Shown: positions 32,027 to 44,252 of the stretch, piece by piece | How positions within the stretch are numbered: position 1 is the first letter of the stretch | Layout: every line of letters begins with the position of its first letter | NCBI GenBank assembly: GCA_029641185.1 | Contig: JAPWGK010000019.1 | Location: 310,001-374,000, forward strand | Length of the DNA: 64,000 nucleotides | Reading direction: 5' to 3' | Origin: Pseudofabraea citricarpa | Taxonomy: Eukaryota; Ascomycota; Leotiomycetes; Helotiales; Dermateaceae | Notes under the pieces: generated by a model | The model's database searches: none | Told to the model about the DNA's origin: nothing | What the model saw: the letters and a program-made list of their open reading frames with translations, nothing else | Position numbers and translations under genes: made by a program

Positions 32027-32032
32027 TTTTTT
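32027..32032 (+). terminator. RNA polymerase III T6 terminator
   Basis: Six consecutive T residues 18 bases after the discriminator base of the tRNA candidate, as expected for Pol III termination. Confidence 0.6.
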
Positions 32033-32938
32033 GTTTTGGTTTGTTCACTCTGATCCATCCGCGCAACTATTTTTTTTTGGGGGGGGGGCTTCTGCATGTG
32101 AAAGAAAACCCGAGAGACAGAAGAAAAAAAAACGTCACGATGTGGGGTTCGTTTGAGGAGAAGAAATCTCGCTTCGCAAGCACCACCACCACGACATGGC
32201 ATGGATAAGGTCGTCGGTCTTATAATAAGTAGCAGTCTATCCAATCTAAGATGCCTTATATCTCCTTCGTCATCTAATCAAATCCAAAATCCATACCCAA
32301 TCTACTACACACGATAAAGAACAAACTGATAAATAGATAACAACAGACAGAAAAGAAAAAAGTCGAGGGAGAGAGAGGATTTTCTTTCAGGTGTGAATTC
32401 CAAAGCTGCCTTTTGATATCTTCTTCCTTCTGTCTTTTCTTTTTTATGAGAGTGAGAGGTTTTTTTTTTTTTAAGAAAAAGAAAAAAGGTGGGTATCAAT
32501 CAAACTATATAGGTATAGAAAATCTGTGATCTGTAGTCTTCTCCTCTCTCTCCCCATCCCTCCTCGTCTCATCTGTACCCCTCTCTCCTGCCCTGCCAGG
32601 CAAGGAGGAGGGGCGTGACGACAAGACATGCGAGTTAAAATGTGCAGAGAAATCTAGGAATTCGTCTCGTCATGACATGACATGCATCTTTTTCTTTCTT
32701 GGAAAACAGAGATAGAGGGAGGGGTTGCTTTCCTCTACTCCCACCCCCATCCCTACGCCCACGCCCACGCCTGACCCCGACCCCAACCCCATTTCCCCCT
32801 CCCAAGGTATTCCCTTCCCATCCATCCAGTTCCTGCCAAGCCGAGCCTCCTATCCAGATCTCCCCTTTCCCCCCGCCGACCTTACCCGCCATCAATCTTA
32901 CCGGTCAGTGTCATTTCCATACCCATCCTTAATAACCC

Positions 32939-35900
32939 TCAATCATCTTCGTCGTCCATCACACACCAAGGATGAGCCAACACTCTTTCTATGTCGATTC
33001 TCGACTCTACATCCCGATCTAACATGGCCCGGATCAAATCTATGCTGTTATCGCTCATCACATAAGGAACCCTCAAGTCGCGATCCATAATCTCATCAAT
33101 GCTGTAGAAGGGATTCTCCTTGTACACAATGGTGTAGAGCAGAATACCAAGAGCCCAGACATCTTGTTCTTTGCCACGATATGGCTTGCCTGCAAGGACT
33201 TCTGGAGCTGCGTAATCTGTTTGAAAATTAGATGCGAAGAATATTAATGCTATCAAGTTAAGACTTACCAATGGTGCCGACGAAAACATCGAAAGGGCCG
33301 TTCTTGATATACGCAGCTGAACCGAAATCAATCAGTTTGATCTGTCCCTCGCCATCAAGAACAACGTTCTCATCCTTGATATCCCGATGAACAACCAGCG
33401 CCTTTGTATGTAGATGATGAATGGCACGTGCGACTTGTACAAAAATGCTTTTGCATTCATTTTCCTCCATGTTGACCCGCAATTCAATATAATCGAACAA
33501 ATCCATTCCTGGCAAACCGTGTGGCAACATCTCAATGTAATAGTTGACATCATCCTCGAAGAAATCTGCCATCTCAACAATGTTGGGATGTTTCAGGCCA
33601 TCCCTGCGGAGGAAATCCAAGACGTGAATTTCGAGAGGGACAGTTCCAAGTCGTCGATCGCGAGTCCAAGTGTCGACGAGAATTCGCCTTTTGGTGACAT
33701 ACTTGAGTACGATTTTGCGATTGCCATTCTTCTTGTATCGAGCTAGCTTAACTTGACCATATGCGCCTTGGCCCATCTCCTCGAGAATGACGAAATCGTC
33801 GATAGACTTCTTCTCGCCGGGTTCTACGATCTCGGGAACTGGTATCTTTGTGGGCTCATCTTTGCTAGAGATGTCTCGTCCGGTAAGCTTAGCGGCTGTC
33901 TTTTTGGCAGCAGCTTTTAATTGTGCTGCGAGAAGAGATGCGTGAGATTGTTCCTTGCTTGACTCGTCAGAATCCATCTCAATCGGGCTGGCAGCTTCGG
34001 TCTGGCCTGGAGAAGGTTGGTGCAATGGTGTCTGACGACCAGACATAAGCGGTGATAATGGGCCGAAATTATCCTTTGATCCATGGAGATGGCGTGAGTA
34101 AGTAATCCAGAGAGCATAAACCACTTCAGATTGCGGGTTGCCCTTCGTCTCATCATTGTCTTCCTCGTCGCTGCGTTCCTCGATGACATTCTCGTCATAT
34201 ACAGGGTGTGGCGTATCAGATTGAACAACTCGCAATTGTGCATCAATCTTTATTTCTGACCCGTCTCTGTGCTTAGCAGGCAACCCATCTGGTCTTAGAA
34301 AGTAAGATGCAGCATCAGCTTTACCATCCCGTAAGGCTAAGAAAGCTCGAGCACGGCGGAAGCTATGTTCAGGAATAACTATACCATCGACAAGGTTTAC
34401 ACCGTCCTCTTCTGTAAGAATCTTCATGATGCGATCAAAATCGGGTATCAGATCTGTGATTGGACGTCCATCTGGCTTCTCCTGTCCAAATAGGGCGGCC
34501 GAAAAGACTGAATTTGAACTTGTGATCTCCAGAGTCTTAGCCGAGAGGACCATGATACCAGCGATATGAGGAAAACTCGATATGCGTAGATCGGTGCAGC
34601 CTGGTATTCTCTCGATCATCGTAGGGATGTTGACCCGAAGAGAGTGACGTGCTGTGAAATATCTCCTTTTCGAGACTTCGGCGTAGTCTATCTCTCCTGA
34701 TTTGCCATCAATGCCTTGTCGTGGAAGTCTCGGTAGCAATTTTCCAATATCCATTCCTACTCGGGCTATATTCTCTCCCCAAATTGGATCTGTAGAACCT
34801 GACAACCCGGTGATGACGGCATCGTCATCTAACTTAACCACCGCTACATCTTCATGGATCTCTTCGAGAACCCAGATCAAACCACCACGCTTCTCCTTCA
34901 CCCATAAACTAGCTGACCCAGTGCATCCGTTCCGCTTTTGTATGGGAACAACGTCGCCACAGAGCAAGACACCTCTTGATTTATTGCTAGGGTGGTGAAA
35001 CCCTTCCTTTGCGGCCTTCTTTCGCGCTACAATGCTGGATCCCGCACCGTCGTCTGATTGTGCTCTCCGGCTTGGTGTTGCTTTTGGTACTTGACGGGAG
35101 TTTGGCTTGCTGAGGAGACTTGCGGTAATTCCACCTCTACCTAAGAGGAAAGATGTTGTTGGCGTGGGACTTGGATGTGTGCTTTGGCTTTGTGGGGGCG
35201 ATCTTGGGCTCTTCCCAGAGTCAGATGGAAACCCTGGCTGCTCTAACTTCTCCTTCAACCATGCTCTCCTCTCTTCTCTCACAACTTCTAGGATGCCCAT
35301 CTTGCGCACTTCTGCTTTTGTTACCCCAAACACAAGACAGGCTAGATCATTTGCAGCAAGAATGGTATATGGTGAAACGCTCTCGGTAGTGAATATAGCT
35401 TGGGCTGCTGGCGACCATCGACTTGAGTGACCATGAACAGCAGACCCAAGAGGATGCGGACCAGAAATAACGGATGGTGTAACTGGTGGTGGTATGGTGG
35501 GTGATAGGAGATGGTCCTGAAAACGGTCACCAGCTAAGTAGGGTTGCGCAAGGGCATCCATGAGTTTGTTTTGTAAGGATAAAGGAGCAGTGTCTGTCAT
35601 GGTGCGTCTAATACTGGGTCGACGTGTCTCTGGCGGAGACGTTTTCGCAGTTGTTCGGCTTTCATCTGTAGGTGTCCTAGATGACGGCTCTGATGCTCCT
35701 ACGTCCACATCTGCCTTTCCCAGTCTTTCATTCTTAGGTCCGACTTCTTCCTGTGCCGTCTTTTCAAAATCAGGCGTTCTAAATAACATGGTCGGTGATG
35801 CTTGGGCACTATCATAAGTAGGAGGGCTCTCGGAGCGTGTAAAGCTGTTTTCAAACGGATTGTCCACATCATCTGCAGTCGCCGGTCCCGTGAGCGGCCC

Positions 35901-36380
35901 ATAGGAATTTCTCTGCCCATTTCCTGAAATGTTATCTGCTCCTACTAAGTTTGCTCTGGCCAGAAGTTCCAGCATGCTCTGCATTTCCTGATCACCACTA
36001 ACGCGTGCTTGCGCACTTGCAATCCCCGCATTTCCCCATCCCAGCTTCTGCGACATGAACTCCACCGATCTCTTCAAGACATTTTGCCGGTTGTGCATGA
36101 ATTCATCCGACTGATGGGCAAAGGAGAAAGAATGTAAGGATTCAGAAGGAAATCTACTCAGGTCTTCAGTGAAGTTTAATGCCGGCGAGGACGGACCGTG
36201 AGGTAGTACGACGGAGGCCGTTCGAGAACCTGACAGAAGAGTCATCGAGCTTGATCGCGGGCCTATGGAGGCCGCACGAGAAGAAGATTCGGAGGAGGGC
36301 AAGGTGGTGATTCGCGGTGGAGGTTGCTGCCGTATCCGCCTGAGACCAGAAATGCCCAAGCCATGTTCGTGGTCAGTCAT
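32939..36380 (-). CDS. psk1: PAS-domain Ser/Thr protein kinase (PSK1/PSK2 type)
   Basis: The exons (minus strand) are 36380-33269 and 33216-32939 (1129 aa). The 52-nt intron splits the activation loop and rejoins FVGTIDYAAPEVL. PAS kinase is a nutrient-responsive kinase that in yeast controls sugar partitioning and translation. A PAS-like sensor lies near residues 318-390 (RWSPAAQAIF...ILAANDLACLVFG), and a second PAS-like stretch begins around FPHIAGIMVLSAKTLEITSSN. The kinase domain runs from about 857 to 1125: glycine loop GQGAYGQVKLA, lysine in VLKYVTKR, catalytic loop VHRDIKDEN, DFG, and APE as AAPEVL, so it should be active. The C-terminus ends soon after the domain with VLAHPWCVMDDEDD. 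The long N-terminus is Ser/Pro-rich. Yeast Psk2 is about 1100 aa, so the length fits. Confidence 0.92.
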
Positions 36381-37435
36381 GACACTTGATCTGACAGAAG
36401 TAATCTTGGTTAGCCATGGCTGACTCTACATGATGGAGACCCCACGGGCATCAGAGACATGTCCCTTGTGACAGCCGCCGCACGCTCTTCCCTCCCACGC
36501 AGACAGAGGACCGCGACTAACCTCGACATTGAATCAAATTCTGCCGGCGCCATACCCGCATCAAAGGAGAATCGTATTCGAGCTCGGTCGGTGGGTTTCG
36601 AGGCATGTGCAAGATTCCCGGTACTTCGGTTCTTGGGCAGAACGAGATCTGTGAGGTGGGGGGATAGACTACGTCCTCGTGAATTGGAATCTGGAAGTCT
36701 CTCGCCTGCAAAGAATGGGTGAGTCCGGAGATCGCAGAAGAGAAGGCAGGAAGGGAAGCAGGGAAGAGTCTCAATTCATCAAACAGTTTCGCACGTCCTT
36801 GGGGGGCACACGCCGATCGTACGCCCAGCGCACAGTGGGGATCTTGGAAGGGATTGTGTAAATGCTCACCATGATGGTTGGGCCCATCCTCCAGCATACT
36901 TGAACACAAGTCTCTGTCCTCCGCCAGGGATCCGCGGAAGCAAGGCCAAGCGTCCTGGAAGGAGTGGTTCGTGGGTGTGTCGCTGGCGGGAATCTTGGGA
37001 AGGTTTGTAGAGGCCCAGCGCGTTTTCCCAACGGGGCAACCTGTGATGGAGCGGGATGGTGTATCCTCACATGTACCAGTGCCTCTGCGGGGTGAGGGCG
37101 AAAGAGTCTGGATGTTCCTGAGGGTGGTGTATGTGGTCTACGGTATGTGCTGTATGTACCTGCGTACAGTAGATGTCGCGCGTTTTCGCACTCGCAAGGC
37201 CTGCTTCAAACTCGTCGCTTGGAGGGGTGGAAGTGGAACACAGGTGACAGGAAGAGCAGATGGGCAAATCGGCTTTGAAACTAGGAAACTAGGCCTGGTG
37301 CGAGAAATGTTAAATTGATTTGATGAAGTGACAAAGTGACAGCAGTGCAGCACAGCGCAGCACACGCCGAGAAAACGACGGCGCTGGTATCGGTAAGGTT
37401 AGAGTTCGAGGTTCGAAGCAAGGAATGTACGAAAG

Positions 37436-37450
37436 TCAGAGAGAGAAAGT

Positions 37451-37482
<32 letters not shown>

Positions 37483-37486
37483 GAGG
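37436..37486. repeat. GA-rich microsatellite
   Basis: Nearly uninterrupted GA dinucleotides with a few AAAG and AAGT interruptions, about 1.1 kb upstream of the PAS-kinase start codon. Confidence 0.88.
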
Positions 37487-39417
37487 GCTGAGGGCTGTTG
37501 TTGGCTTGCACGTGAAAGTAAAGATATATCTTCTACTCTTAAGTGTCTTTCCTTCTCGCAACGGCGGATGTACTGGGTTAAGAGTGGTACAAGTATCAGC
37601 AAATATTACGTCGGTGTGGTCATTATTGTGGTCATTAATGTGGTGGTGGTGCAGGTGGTCAAAGTGTGTATGTAGTTCTGCTGTATCTGATTAGTGCGAT
37701 TGCTGCTGATGTTGCCCTCCAGCCCTCCAGCCATCCATCATTTCCCGGAGCGGACGTCGTCGTCGTCGTCACTGCGATGTATCACTTGCAAAGGCGACTC
37801 TCGACGTGGCACAGCTTCTGAAGAGTATAAGATCCTCCCCCGATCTCTGCTCGGCCTTCTGCTTTCTGTCTTCTGTCTGCTCACTGTGGCTCGCTGTATC
37901 TGTCGCAGCTGGAATACCCACCGACCAGGGCCGTACATTTTGAGGGGAACGCATCGTGAGCCACCGCCCTGCACGTCGTCGCATGGGGAATGGCCGCTGC
38001 TTCCTCCGTGCAATGCCAAATCAGGTCGTGTTGTGCAGCTATATCTGCTCTGTGCAAAGATTCTTCAACAACCTGCTACTTGCGCCTTACTCGCGCAATT
38101 CGGTGAGAAACGAATCGGTCGTCTAGTGTCGTTTCTCCATCCTCTCTCTCTCTGTTCCGCAAGTCCGGCTCTTCCCTTTCCCCAACCTCGAGCTTCCAAG
38201 ACGTAGCGGTCAGGCGTGCATCTGTGTCTATTTCTGTCCATGTGTTACGGAGGAGAGAGGAGGACGACGAGGAGAGAGGGAACTCGGGAGATCGTCCACG
38301 GGTCCATCCATGTTGGGCAACCATCTCCAGCTGATCCCTTTGCAACCTCAGTCTCACCTTGTCCACGAGGCTCTGTCATTGACGATGCACAGCGAGTGAC
38401 ATCTCAGCCTTGTCGCGGGGACACGAATAATATGCTGTGTCTCCCACCATAATATCCGGCAGCAGGTTCCCCGGCCTATCAACAACCAATGTCAAATGCC
38501 CGGATACCTTTGTGGCTTTGGCCAATCGAAGTTGGAGGGATACGTCTCGTTGATCATGATCTCCAGTCTTGATATCCAAGTTTATCTATCGCTTTGGCAG
38601 ATGTTCAATAAGCCAAGACCACACTTCACAGCCTATAGGTACCACAGACGCTCGAGAGGCAGGGTTGTACAATTACTCATCTCTGTTCTAAGTTGTCTAA
38701 GCTGATTACATGCAAGTATGTCTGAGTATGTCTGCATATGTATGCGATAAGAAGAAGTGAAGTGATCGAGTCTTGTTCTTTGCTACGCTGGATCTTGGCT
38801 TAAATCGGTTCGCGATCTACCTAGGTACTTGTATCTATCTAAGTCTTAAGAGAGACCTCGTGTTCTTCAAGTATATAAACCCCCAGACTCGCTCAATTTG
38901 CTCAGCGTTCTTTGGGGATTCATGTTTGTTTGCTCACTCGGAGATTCAGCCCTTTGTAAACAAAATAAAGCTCTACTGCGCAGTGCTTGAATTGCATGTG
39001 GGGTGTGATGCGAGTAGTCTCGTCGATTAGCTCTATCTAACAAACGTTACCGACGGATCAGCTGTAGCACTCGTGTCGGACGTAAAGACTACTGTGTTAG
39101 CCTCGGTGAAGCCTCCGGCCAAAGCGGATTCCCTATTACGGCGGCTGCATGCGATGGAGTCCAGTAGCAAGTAGGTAGCAGGTACCTGTGAATGCTTGTA
39201 ATTCAGGGTCCACCAGGTCCAACAAACGAGTGTAGACATACCTGCTCTATCTTCGCAATAATCAAGCCGACTTCTGAGTCTCCCGCATTTGCAGCCATCA
39301 AGCTTATCCCAAAGCCCTCGTGGCAGCATCTGGAACTAACAAGACGCCATTCTAGAACAATGCTTTCCCGCCGAGCGTAGCGCCGGTCGATCGAGTTTGC
39401 CTTTGTCTCCCGAGGAA

Positions 39418-39503
39418 GCCAGAGCCAGAGCCAACGCCAGAGCCAACGCCAGAGCCAACGCCAGAGCCAGAGCCAGAGCCAAAGCCAAAGCCAAAGCCAG
39501 CTC
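39418..39503. repeat. GCCAGA/GCCAAC/GCCAAA hexanucleotide array
   Basis: About 14 hexamers in register with three alternating variants. Because the period is a multiple of three, open frames run through it on both strands (Gly-Phe/Gly-Ser/Gly-Val or Ala-Leu on the minus strand), which accounts for the apparent proteins here. Confidence 0.9.
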
Positions 39504-40692
39504 TCGAACCGTCTGGCCACACCAACTCCTCGTCTGCATCCAACACGCCCACGCAAACAATCCGGACTGAGAATTATTCACGAGCAAACACAATTGTCGT
39601 CTTTTCGACTTTCCTTTCCTGGTCCGGATAAAGGATAATGAAGGATACACACCACGAGTCAACCCCAACCCCAACCCCGACCCCACTTCCACTTGGATTC
39701 ATGGATTGGCAGACCCCGCCATGGCACGCGATACTGTACGAGGCATAAGCTGATTTGGCACCAATGAGATGTCTCCCAGTTCACTTCCAGCTGGAGAATC
39801 TACGGAATCGGAGAGAGCGCAGCACAACACTGGCACTACTTCTCAATAGCCCGGAGCCACTGCTGCTACTGCTGCCATTGCTGGGTCTGGCAGTTCGTGG
39901 CTTTGCTTGCTTGCTTGCTTGCCTCTTGTCCCTCTTGTCTCTTGTGCCTCTTGCGCCTGCATATCACTTGAGCCTCGTCCGTTCCTGTCGACGTCTTCTT
40001 CGTCTCCCCTCTGCAACCTCTTTTTCCTCTTCTTCTTCTTCTTCTTCCTCCTCCTGTCTCCCTGTCTCATCCTCGTCCTGTCCTGTGCGCGCGTGCCCAA
40101 TTCATCGTACCAGTACCAGCACCTGATTCTGTAGTGGGGCACGTCCAAATCCAAGACAAGAAAAGTGGTTCACGAGGTTTCTCCCGCGATAACGACGCGA
40201 TAAGAATATTTGAAGGGGGGTCCTTGGCCGGCTGCGCACATCATTTCTTTTGATTCTTCGACTTGGACCAACGCTTCATCTTGGGTACGTGATATGCTGC
40301 TGCTATTCTGCACCCATCTTGCTTCTCCTTCGTGCTTGTCCTCGGCCTGAGCTCAGTCAGTGCTAACCTGCGAAGTAGTTCTATAGCTTGCGCTCCCGCC
40401 AAACCTTGCGACCGACGAACCGAAGACGGATGGTCCCTCCTCTCCAACCAGACTCACTAAGTAAAGTCTACGGGACAAATCTTTTCCTGGCAGGATCATA
40501 ACGCAACGCCGAGTCCTCTATGACAACGGAATAGAACTCAAGTCGAGTCGAGGAGTGCCAGGCCTGTGTCAGTGACGAAAGTCGAGAACCTAATATTGGC
40601 GCACGGAGTACCCCGCCTGATTCATCAACCCAGACTTCTAGTTTCTTCTCCTTCACAATCCCATTGTCGACGACCTTTGCCAGTTCCCAGCA

Positions 40693-42735
40693 ATGGCGAG
40701 CCCGGTCCAAGAAACCATCGTCGAGGTACCCAGCCATGCAAACGATGGCATTGAGCATTCGCCTGGTATTTCTATTGACGCTCCGAAGCTGAAAGGCAGG
40801 GCGAAATTCCTACATCGGATATCGTCATCGCCGACTTTGTTACAATTGGGTCGAAAGAGAGCGTCGAGTAATCCCTATACCAGTAGAACTGCCATATCTA
40901 GTGTCAGCTTAGCATCGGGGAGCAGCCCATCGAATCGAGACAACTCTTATTCGTCTCAATCATCGAATGGCTTCTCAACTGCGCCAACTACACCGGGTCT
41001 CGATGCGCCATTATTCGATGGCCGGTTTCCGGTTCGAAGGACGGACAGCAGTTCCGCAGGTTGCGTATCCCCTTCCAGTCCGCTCTCTAAAACGCTGCAT
41101 CCGTTCCCAGAATTAGTAGAAGATTACTTCTCCATCCCAGCCGAAGACCAGAAGCGATCACGGCGTGAAAACTTCAACTTCTGGGCTGAGATGCCACACG
41201 AAATTAGATTGGCCGTTTTCGCTTTTCTAAGACCGAAGGAGCTAGTTCGAATCTCCAGCGTGTCCAGGGACTTTTACAAGACATGTTTCGATGGGCAGCT
41301 CTGGACATGCTTTGATGCTTCGGATTTTTATCGGGACATATCTGCAGAATCACTGTCGAGGATCATCGTAGCAGCAGGACCATTTATCAAGGACCTGAAC
41401 CTGAGGGGATGTGTACAAGTTGAGCATTATAAGCGGGCTGAGGTCGTAGTGAAGGCTTGCAGGAACCTTCTTAATGCGACCCTTGAAGGCTGTAGAAACT
41501 TTCACCGATCGACTTTACACAGTCTCCTCACGACCAATGAGAGACTCACTCACCTCAACCTCACTGGGCTCACTGCGGTTACCAATGCAACCTGTAAGAT
41601 CATTGCTCAATCTTGTCCTCAGCTCGAGATGTTCAATGTTTCTTGGTGCACTCATATGGATGTCCGCGGGATCAACATGGTGTTGAAGGGATGCCCCAAG
41701 CTTAAGGATCTCCGAGCTGGGGAGATTAAAGGTTTTCACAAGGAGCATGCAGCAAGGGCTATCTTCGAGACAATTAATCTAGAGAGGCTCGTGCTAGGTG
41801 GCTGTTCCGATATAACAGATGAGGCACTCAAAATCATGCTTTTTGGGAGCGAGGATCCAGAACTTGATGTTTTAACCGACATCCCTCTTGTACCCGCTCG
41901 AAAATGGCGACATCTGGACTTGAGTCGATGTCACAGACTCACAAGCGATAGTATCTCGAGCCTTGCTCACATGGTTCCACATCTGCAAGGCGTCAACCTT
42001 TCGGGCTGTACCGAATTGGACGATCGAGGAATTGCTGCTGTTGTAGCCACGACCCCATACCTTACTCACCTTGACCTTGAAGAAGTTAGCCAACTCACCA
42101 ACGACTTCCTCTCAAAACATCTTTCCAAGGCCCCTTGTGCTTCAATACTACAACAGCTCTCCGTCTCTTACTGTGAAGAAATCGGGGATGTTGGTATGCT
42201 TCCCATATTCCGAGCTTGTACTTCATTACAGGGTGTCGATATGGACAACACCAAGATCAGTGATCTCGTCTTGGTGGAGGCAGCGTCCATGGTGCGAGCG
42301 CGCTCAACTTCAAAGGTGAAGTCCAGACCAAAGCTTGGTTTGAAATTGGTTTGTTTCGACTGCCAAAATGTGACTTGGACTGGAGTTCGCGAGGTCTTGT
42401 CCCGCAATGCCGAAGTCTCCAAACCAAACACATCACCTTCCTACCCTACTGAGATCATCCAATTGAAGTGTTTCTATGGTTGGATGCCGACTGTGGTAGA
42501 ACACATGAAGCGAGTGATGAGAGGTGATCTCCCAGCCGCAGGACGACTTGAGAGAAAGTGGGTCGAATATATGATGGCAAACGAGGAGGCAGGTGCAGTA
42601 GGTGCTGGCTTGCGGAGGAGAAGAAGGCGTGCAAGAGAAGCCCAGATGCTACATGCCGACGAGGAAGAAGGCGGCTTTGGCATGGGTGGGATCGGACGCA
42701 GGCGCAGAGCACGCAGCGGATGTGCTATTATGTGA
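40693..42735 (+). CDS. F-box/leucine-rich-repeat protein with C-terminal CaaX box
   Basis: A single exon encoding 680 aa; the ATG lies in GCAATGGCG. A Ser-rich N-terminus precedes an F-box at about residues 161-205 (FWAEMPHEIRLAVFAFL, then VSRDFYKTC), the Skp1-binding module of SCF ubiquitin ligases. Leucine-rich repeats of the cysteine-containing type follow from about 236 to 596 (LNLRGC, ATLEGCRNF, HLNLTGLTAVT, FNVSWCTHMD, LVLGGCSDITDEAL, HLDLSRCHRLTSDS, GVNLSGCTELDDRG), as in Grr1/FBXL-type substrate receptors. The C-terminus is a basic cluster (GRRRRARSG) followed by Cys-Ala-Ile-Met and stop, a canonical farnesylation-type CaaX motif, so the protein may be membrane-anchored like mammalian FBXL2. 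Substrates are unknown. The N-terminal 150 residues are disordered. Confidence 0.9.
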   Translation: MASPVQETIVEVPSHANDGIEHSPGISIDAPKLKGRAKFLHRISSSPTLLQLGRKRASSNPYTSRTAISSVSLASGSSPSNRDNSYSSQSSNGFSTAPTTPGLDAPLFDGRFPVRRTDSSSAGCVSPSSPLSKTLHPFPELVEDYFSIPAEDQKRSRRENFNFWAEMPHEIRLAVFAFLRPKELVRISSVSRDFYKTCFDGQLWTCFDASDFYRDISAESLSRIIVAAGPFIKDLNLRGCVQVEHYKRAEVVVKACRNLLNATLEGCRNFHRSTLHSLLTTNERLTHLNLTGLTAVTNATCKIIAQSCPQLEMFNVSWCTHMDVRGINMVLKGCPKLKDLRAGEIKGFHKEHAARAIFETINLERLVLGGCSDITDEALKIMLFGSEDPELDVLTDIPLVPARKWRHLDLSRCHRLTSDSISSLAHMVPHLQGVNLSGCTELDDRGIAAVVATTPYLTHLDLEEVSQLTNDFLSKHLSKAPCASILQQLSVSYCEEIGDVGMLPIFRACTSLQGVDMDNTKISDLVLVEAASMVRARSTSKVKSRPKLGLKLVCFDCQNVTWTGVREVLSRNAEVSKPNTSPSYPTEIIQLKCFYGWMPTVVEHMKRVMRGDLPAAGRLERKWVEYMMANEEAGAVGAGLRRRRRRAREAQMLHADEEEGGFGMGGIGRRRRARSGCAIM

Positions 42736-44252
42736 TTTTCTTTACCACTCTCTCTTCTCTTGTTTATTTTTAGGGTGGATCTTTTGATGGGTATTTTCTT
42801 GGAGTAGGAGTATTCTACTGCATGGAGGAAGCATGGATTTTGGATGCTCGCTAAGGATGGACGAGATGTGGGACTGCTTGGGTATGGATGAATTAGTGCA
42901 CGGCATGGACAGAAGGATTATTTTAGCTGGACGGTCTCCTCTCTCTTCCTCTCTTTCTTTCTCTTCCTCTTTCTCTAGGAATGTCCACATGGATGGGTAT
43001 CGGATACTGGGTACGAAACTCAGGGGTTGAGTTTAAGGAATTGGAAATATTTACAACATGTGTGTGCATAATTGCGCGGCTTTGAGTGATTCTCCCCTCT
43101 TATTTGTTCTCATTCCAGCTCCATTCCTACCGCCTTCATGATTAGGATACCCTATCGAGGCCATGTGGATAAATTCTTGCTTGTATCGCGTGAACTCCAA
43201 ATCCCAAACTTGCGCTGATTCTTGCTCGTCTTTCATACCGTGTTCTCGATCTTGGAAGTCTTTTTCTAGCGTCTGGTTTTCTTTTTATGGAATCAAGAGG
43301 TGTTTTTCTTTTCTTTCTCTTTCAGTGAATGGATGGCTAGATGGATGGGACATACTCGGTACTTTCTTTGGAGCTAGGTGGCTGTGTGTGGTGTAGCAAA
43401 CGAACGAGATGATAGGATGGATACGTAGGAAACGAAAAGGAAAAGAAAGTAAGAGTTGAGGGCTGTCTTCTTCCTGGTTTCTTGTCTCGCTACTTGCTTG
43501 AATGGGTGAAGGAGTGAGGAATTCCGCGTTCTGGTGAAGTCTGCAGATATTTTTTTCTTCTTCTCCCTTTTCCCTTTTTTTTTTGTCAAGGAGAGAGATA
43601 GCACACGGATTATACAACGACCTTTTGAGATGGGTTCTAGGGGGGGTGTTTTGGATTAGGAGACTGGAAAGTAGGAATGGAAAAGGAGGCAGAAAGTTGG
43701 GATTTAAGTTAACCGAGGGGAAGAGGAAGGCAAAGGGATACGAGAGAAGTACGTACCAGTTATCTTTTGGTTCAGTTGCTGTTTTCTTTCTTCTCTCTTT
43801 GGCTGATCTAGAGAGTAATAAGCTACATCGTGGGGAAGGAAGGCTTTATTACAACCTATGGAATATTCGGTGGGCTATGAATTGACATGTATCGAGCACG
43901 GCTTCATCAGTTTACAAAATCCACGGCAATGGACAACTACTCATCTAACAAATCTGATACTAGCTTCTTCGATCTAAGATATGAGCGGAGAAAGGGAATT
44001 AGAGATGCCGGCGATTAATACGAAAGTATATTCGACCTGTTATCCTTCAAAGCGTCTTCAGTACCTGGCCTGGGTAAGCATGCTTACGCCCATGATTCAT
44101 GTCACATGCGCTAATTTATCACCACGTGACGACAATCTCCAATTCCAGATGCAGCTTCATGGCGAGCTTTTATACCCAAGCTCCCCTCGACTTCTCCAGA
44201 GACATCACCGTGCGAATGTCATGATCCTACGGCATCTCCGCTTACACTGGCG
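42736..44252. other. Intergenic region
   Basis: No supportable gene. It probably holds the 3' UTR of the F-box gene and the promoter and leader of the PXA gene. It contains pyrimidine tracts near 42940-42975 and 43300-43322, and a T9-10 run near 43574-43584. Confidence 0.55.

Larger units (their letters stand above)
31626..32938. other. Convergent intergenic region with a tRNA gene
   Basis: It lies between convergent P450 and PAS-kinase genes. It holds a tRNA-Gly candidate (31930-32009), a run of 15-16 T near 31723-31738, an adjoining T9/G10 homopolymer pair (about 32070-32088) and C-rich hexamer-like sequence near 32740-32790 (ACGCCC/GACCCC units). No protein gene is supportable. Confidence 0.6.
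36381..40692. other. 4.3-kb simple-repeat-rich intergenic region
   Basis: It lies between divergent PAS-kinase and F-box genes. It contains a GA tract (37436-37486), a GCCAGA/GCCAAC/GCCAAA hexamer array (39418-39503), CCCCAA-like units (39659-39685), a CTT run (40026-40053) and many short open frames on both strands created by these biased sequences. No frame shows a recognisable domain. Long promoters or 5' leaders, possibly with introns, are the likeliest content. Confidence 0.5.

Noticed and set aside
39659..39685. Telomere-like CCCCAA repeats
   Set aside because: Only about four irregular units; filamentous ascomycete telomeres are TTAGGG-type, and the site is flanked by ordinary intergenic DNA.
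39203..39692. Minus-strand Gly/Phe/Ser and Ala/Leu repeat proteins
   Set aside because: They are translations of the GCCAGA/GCCAAC/GCCAAA array in different frames, with no ordered or conserved sequence around them.
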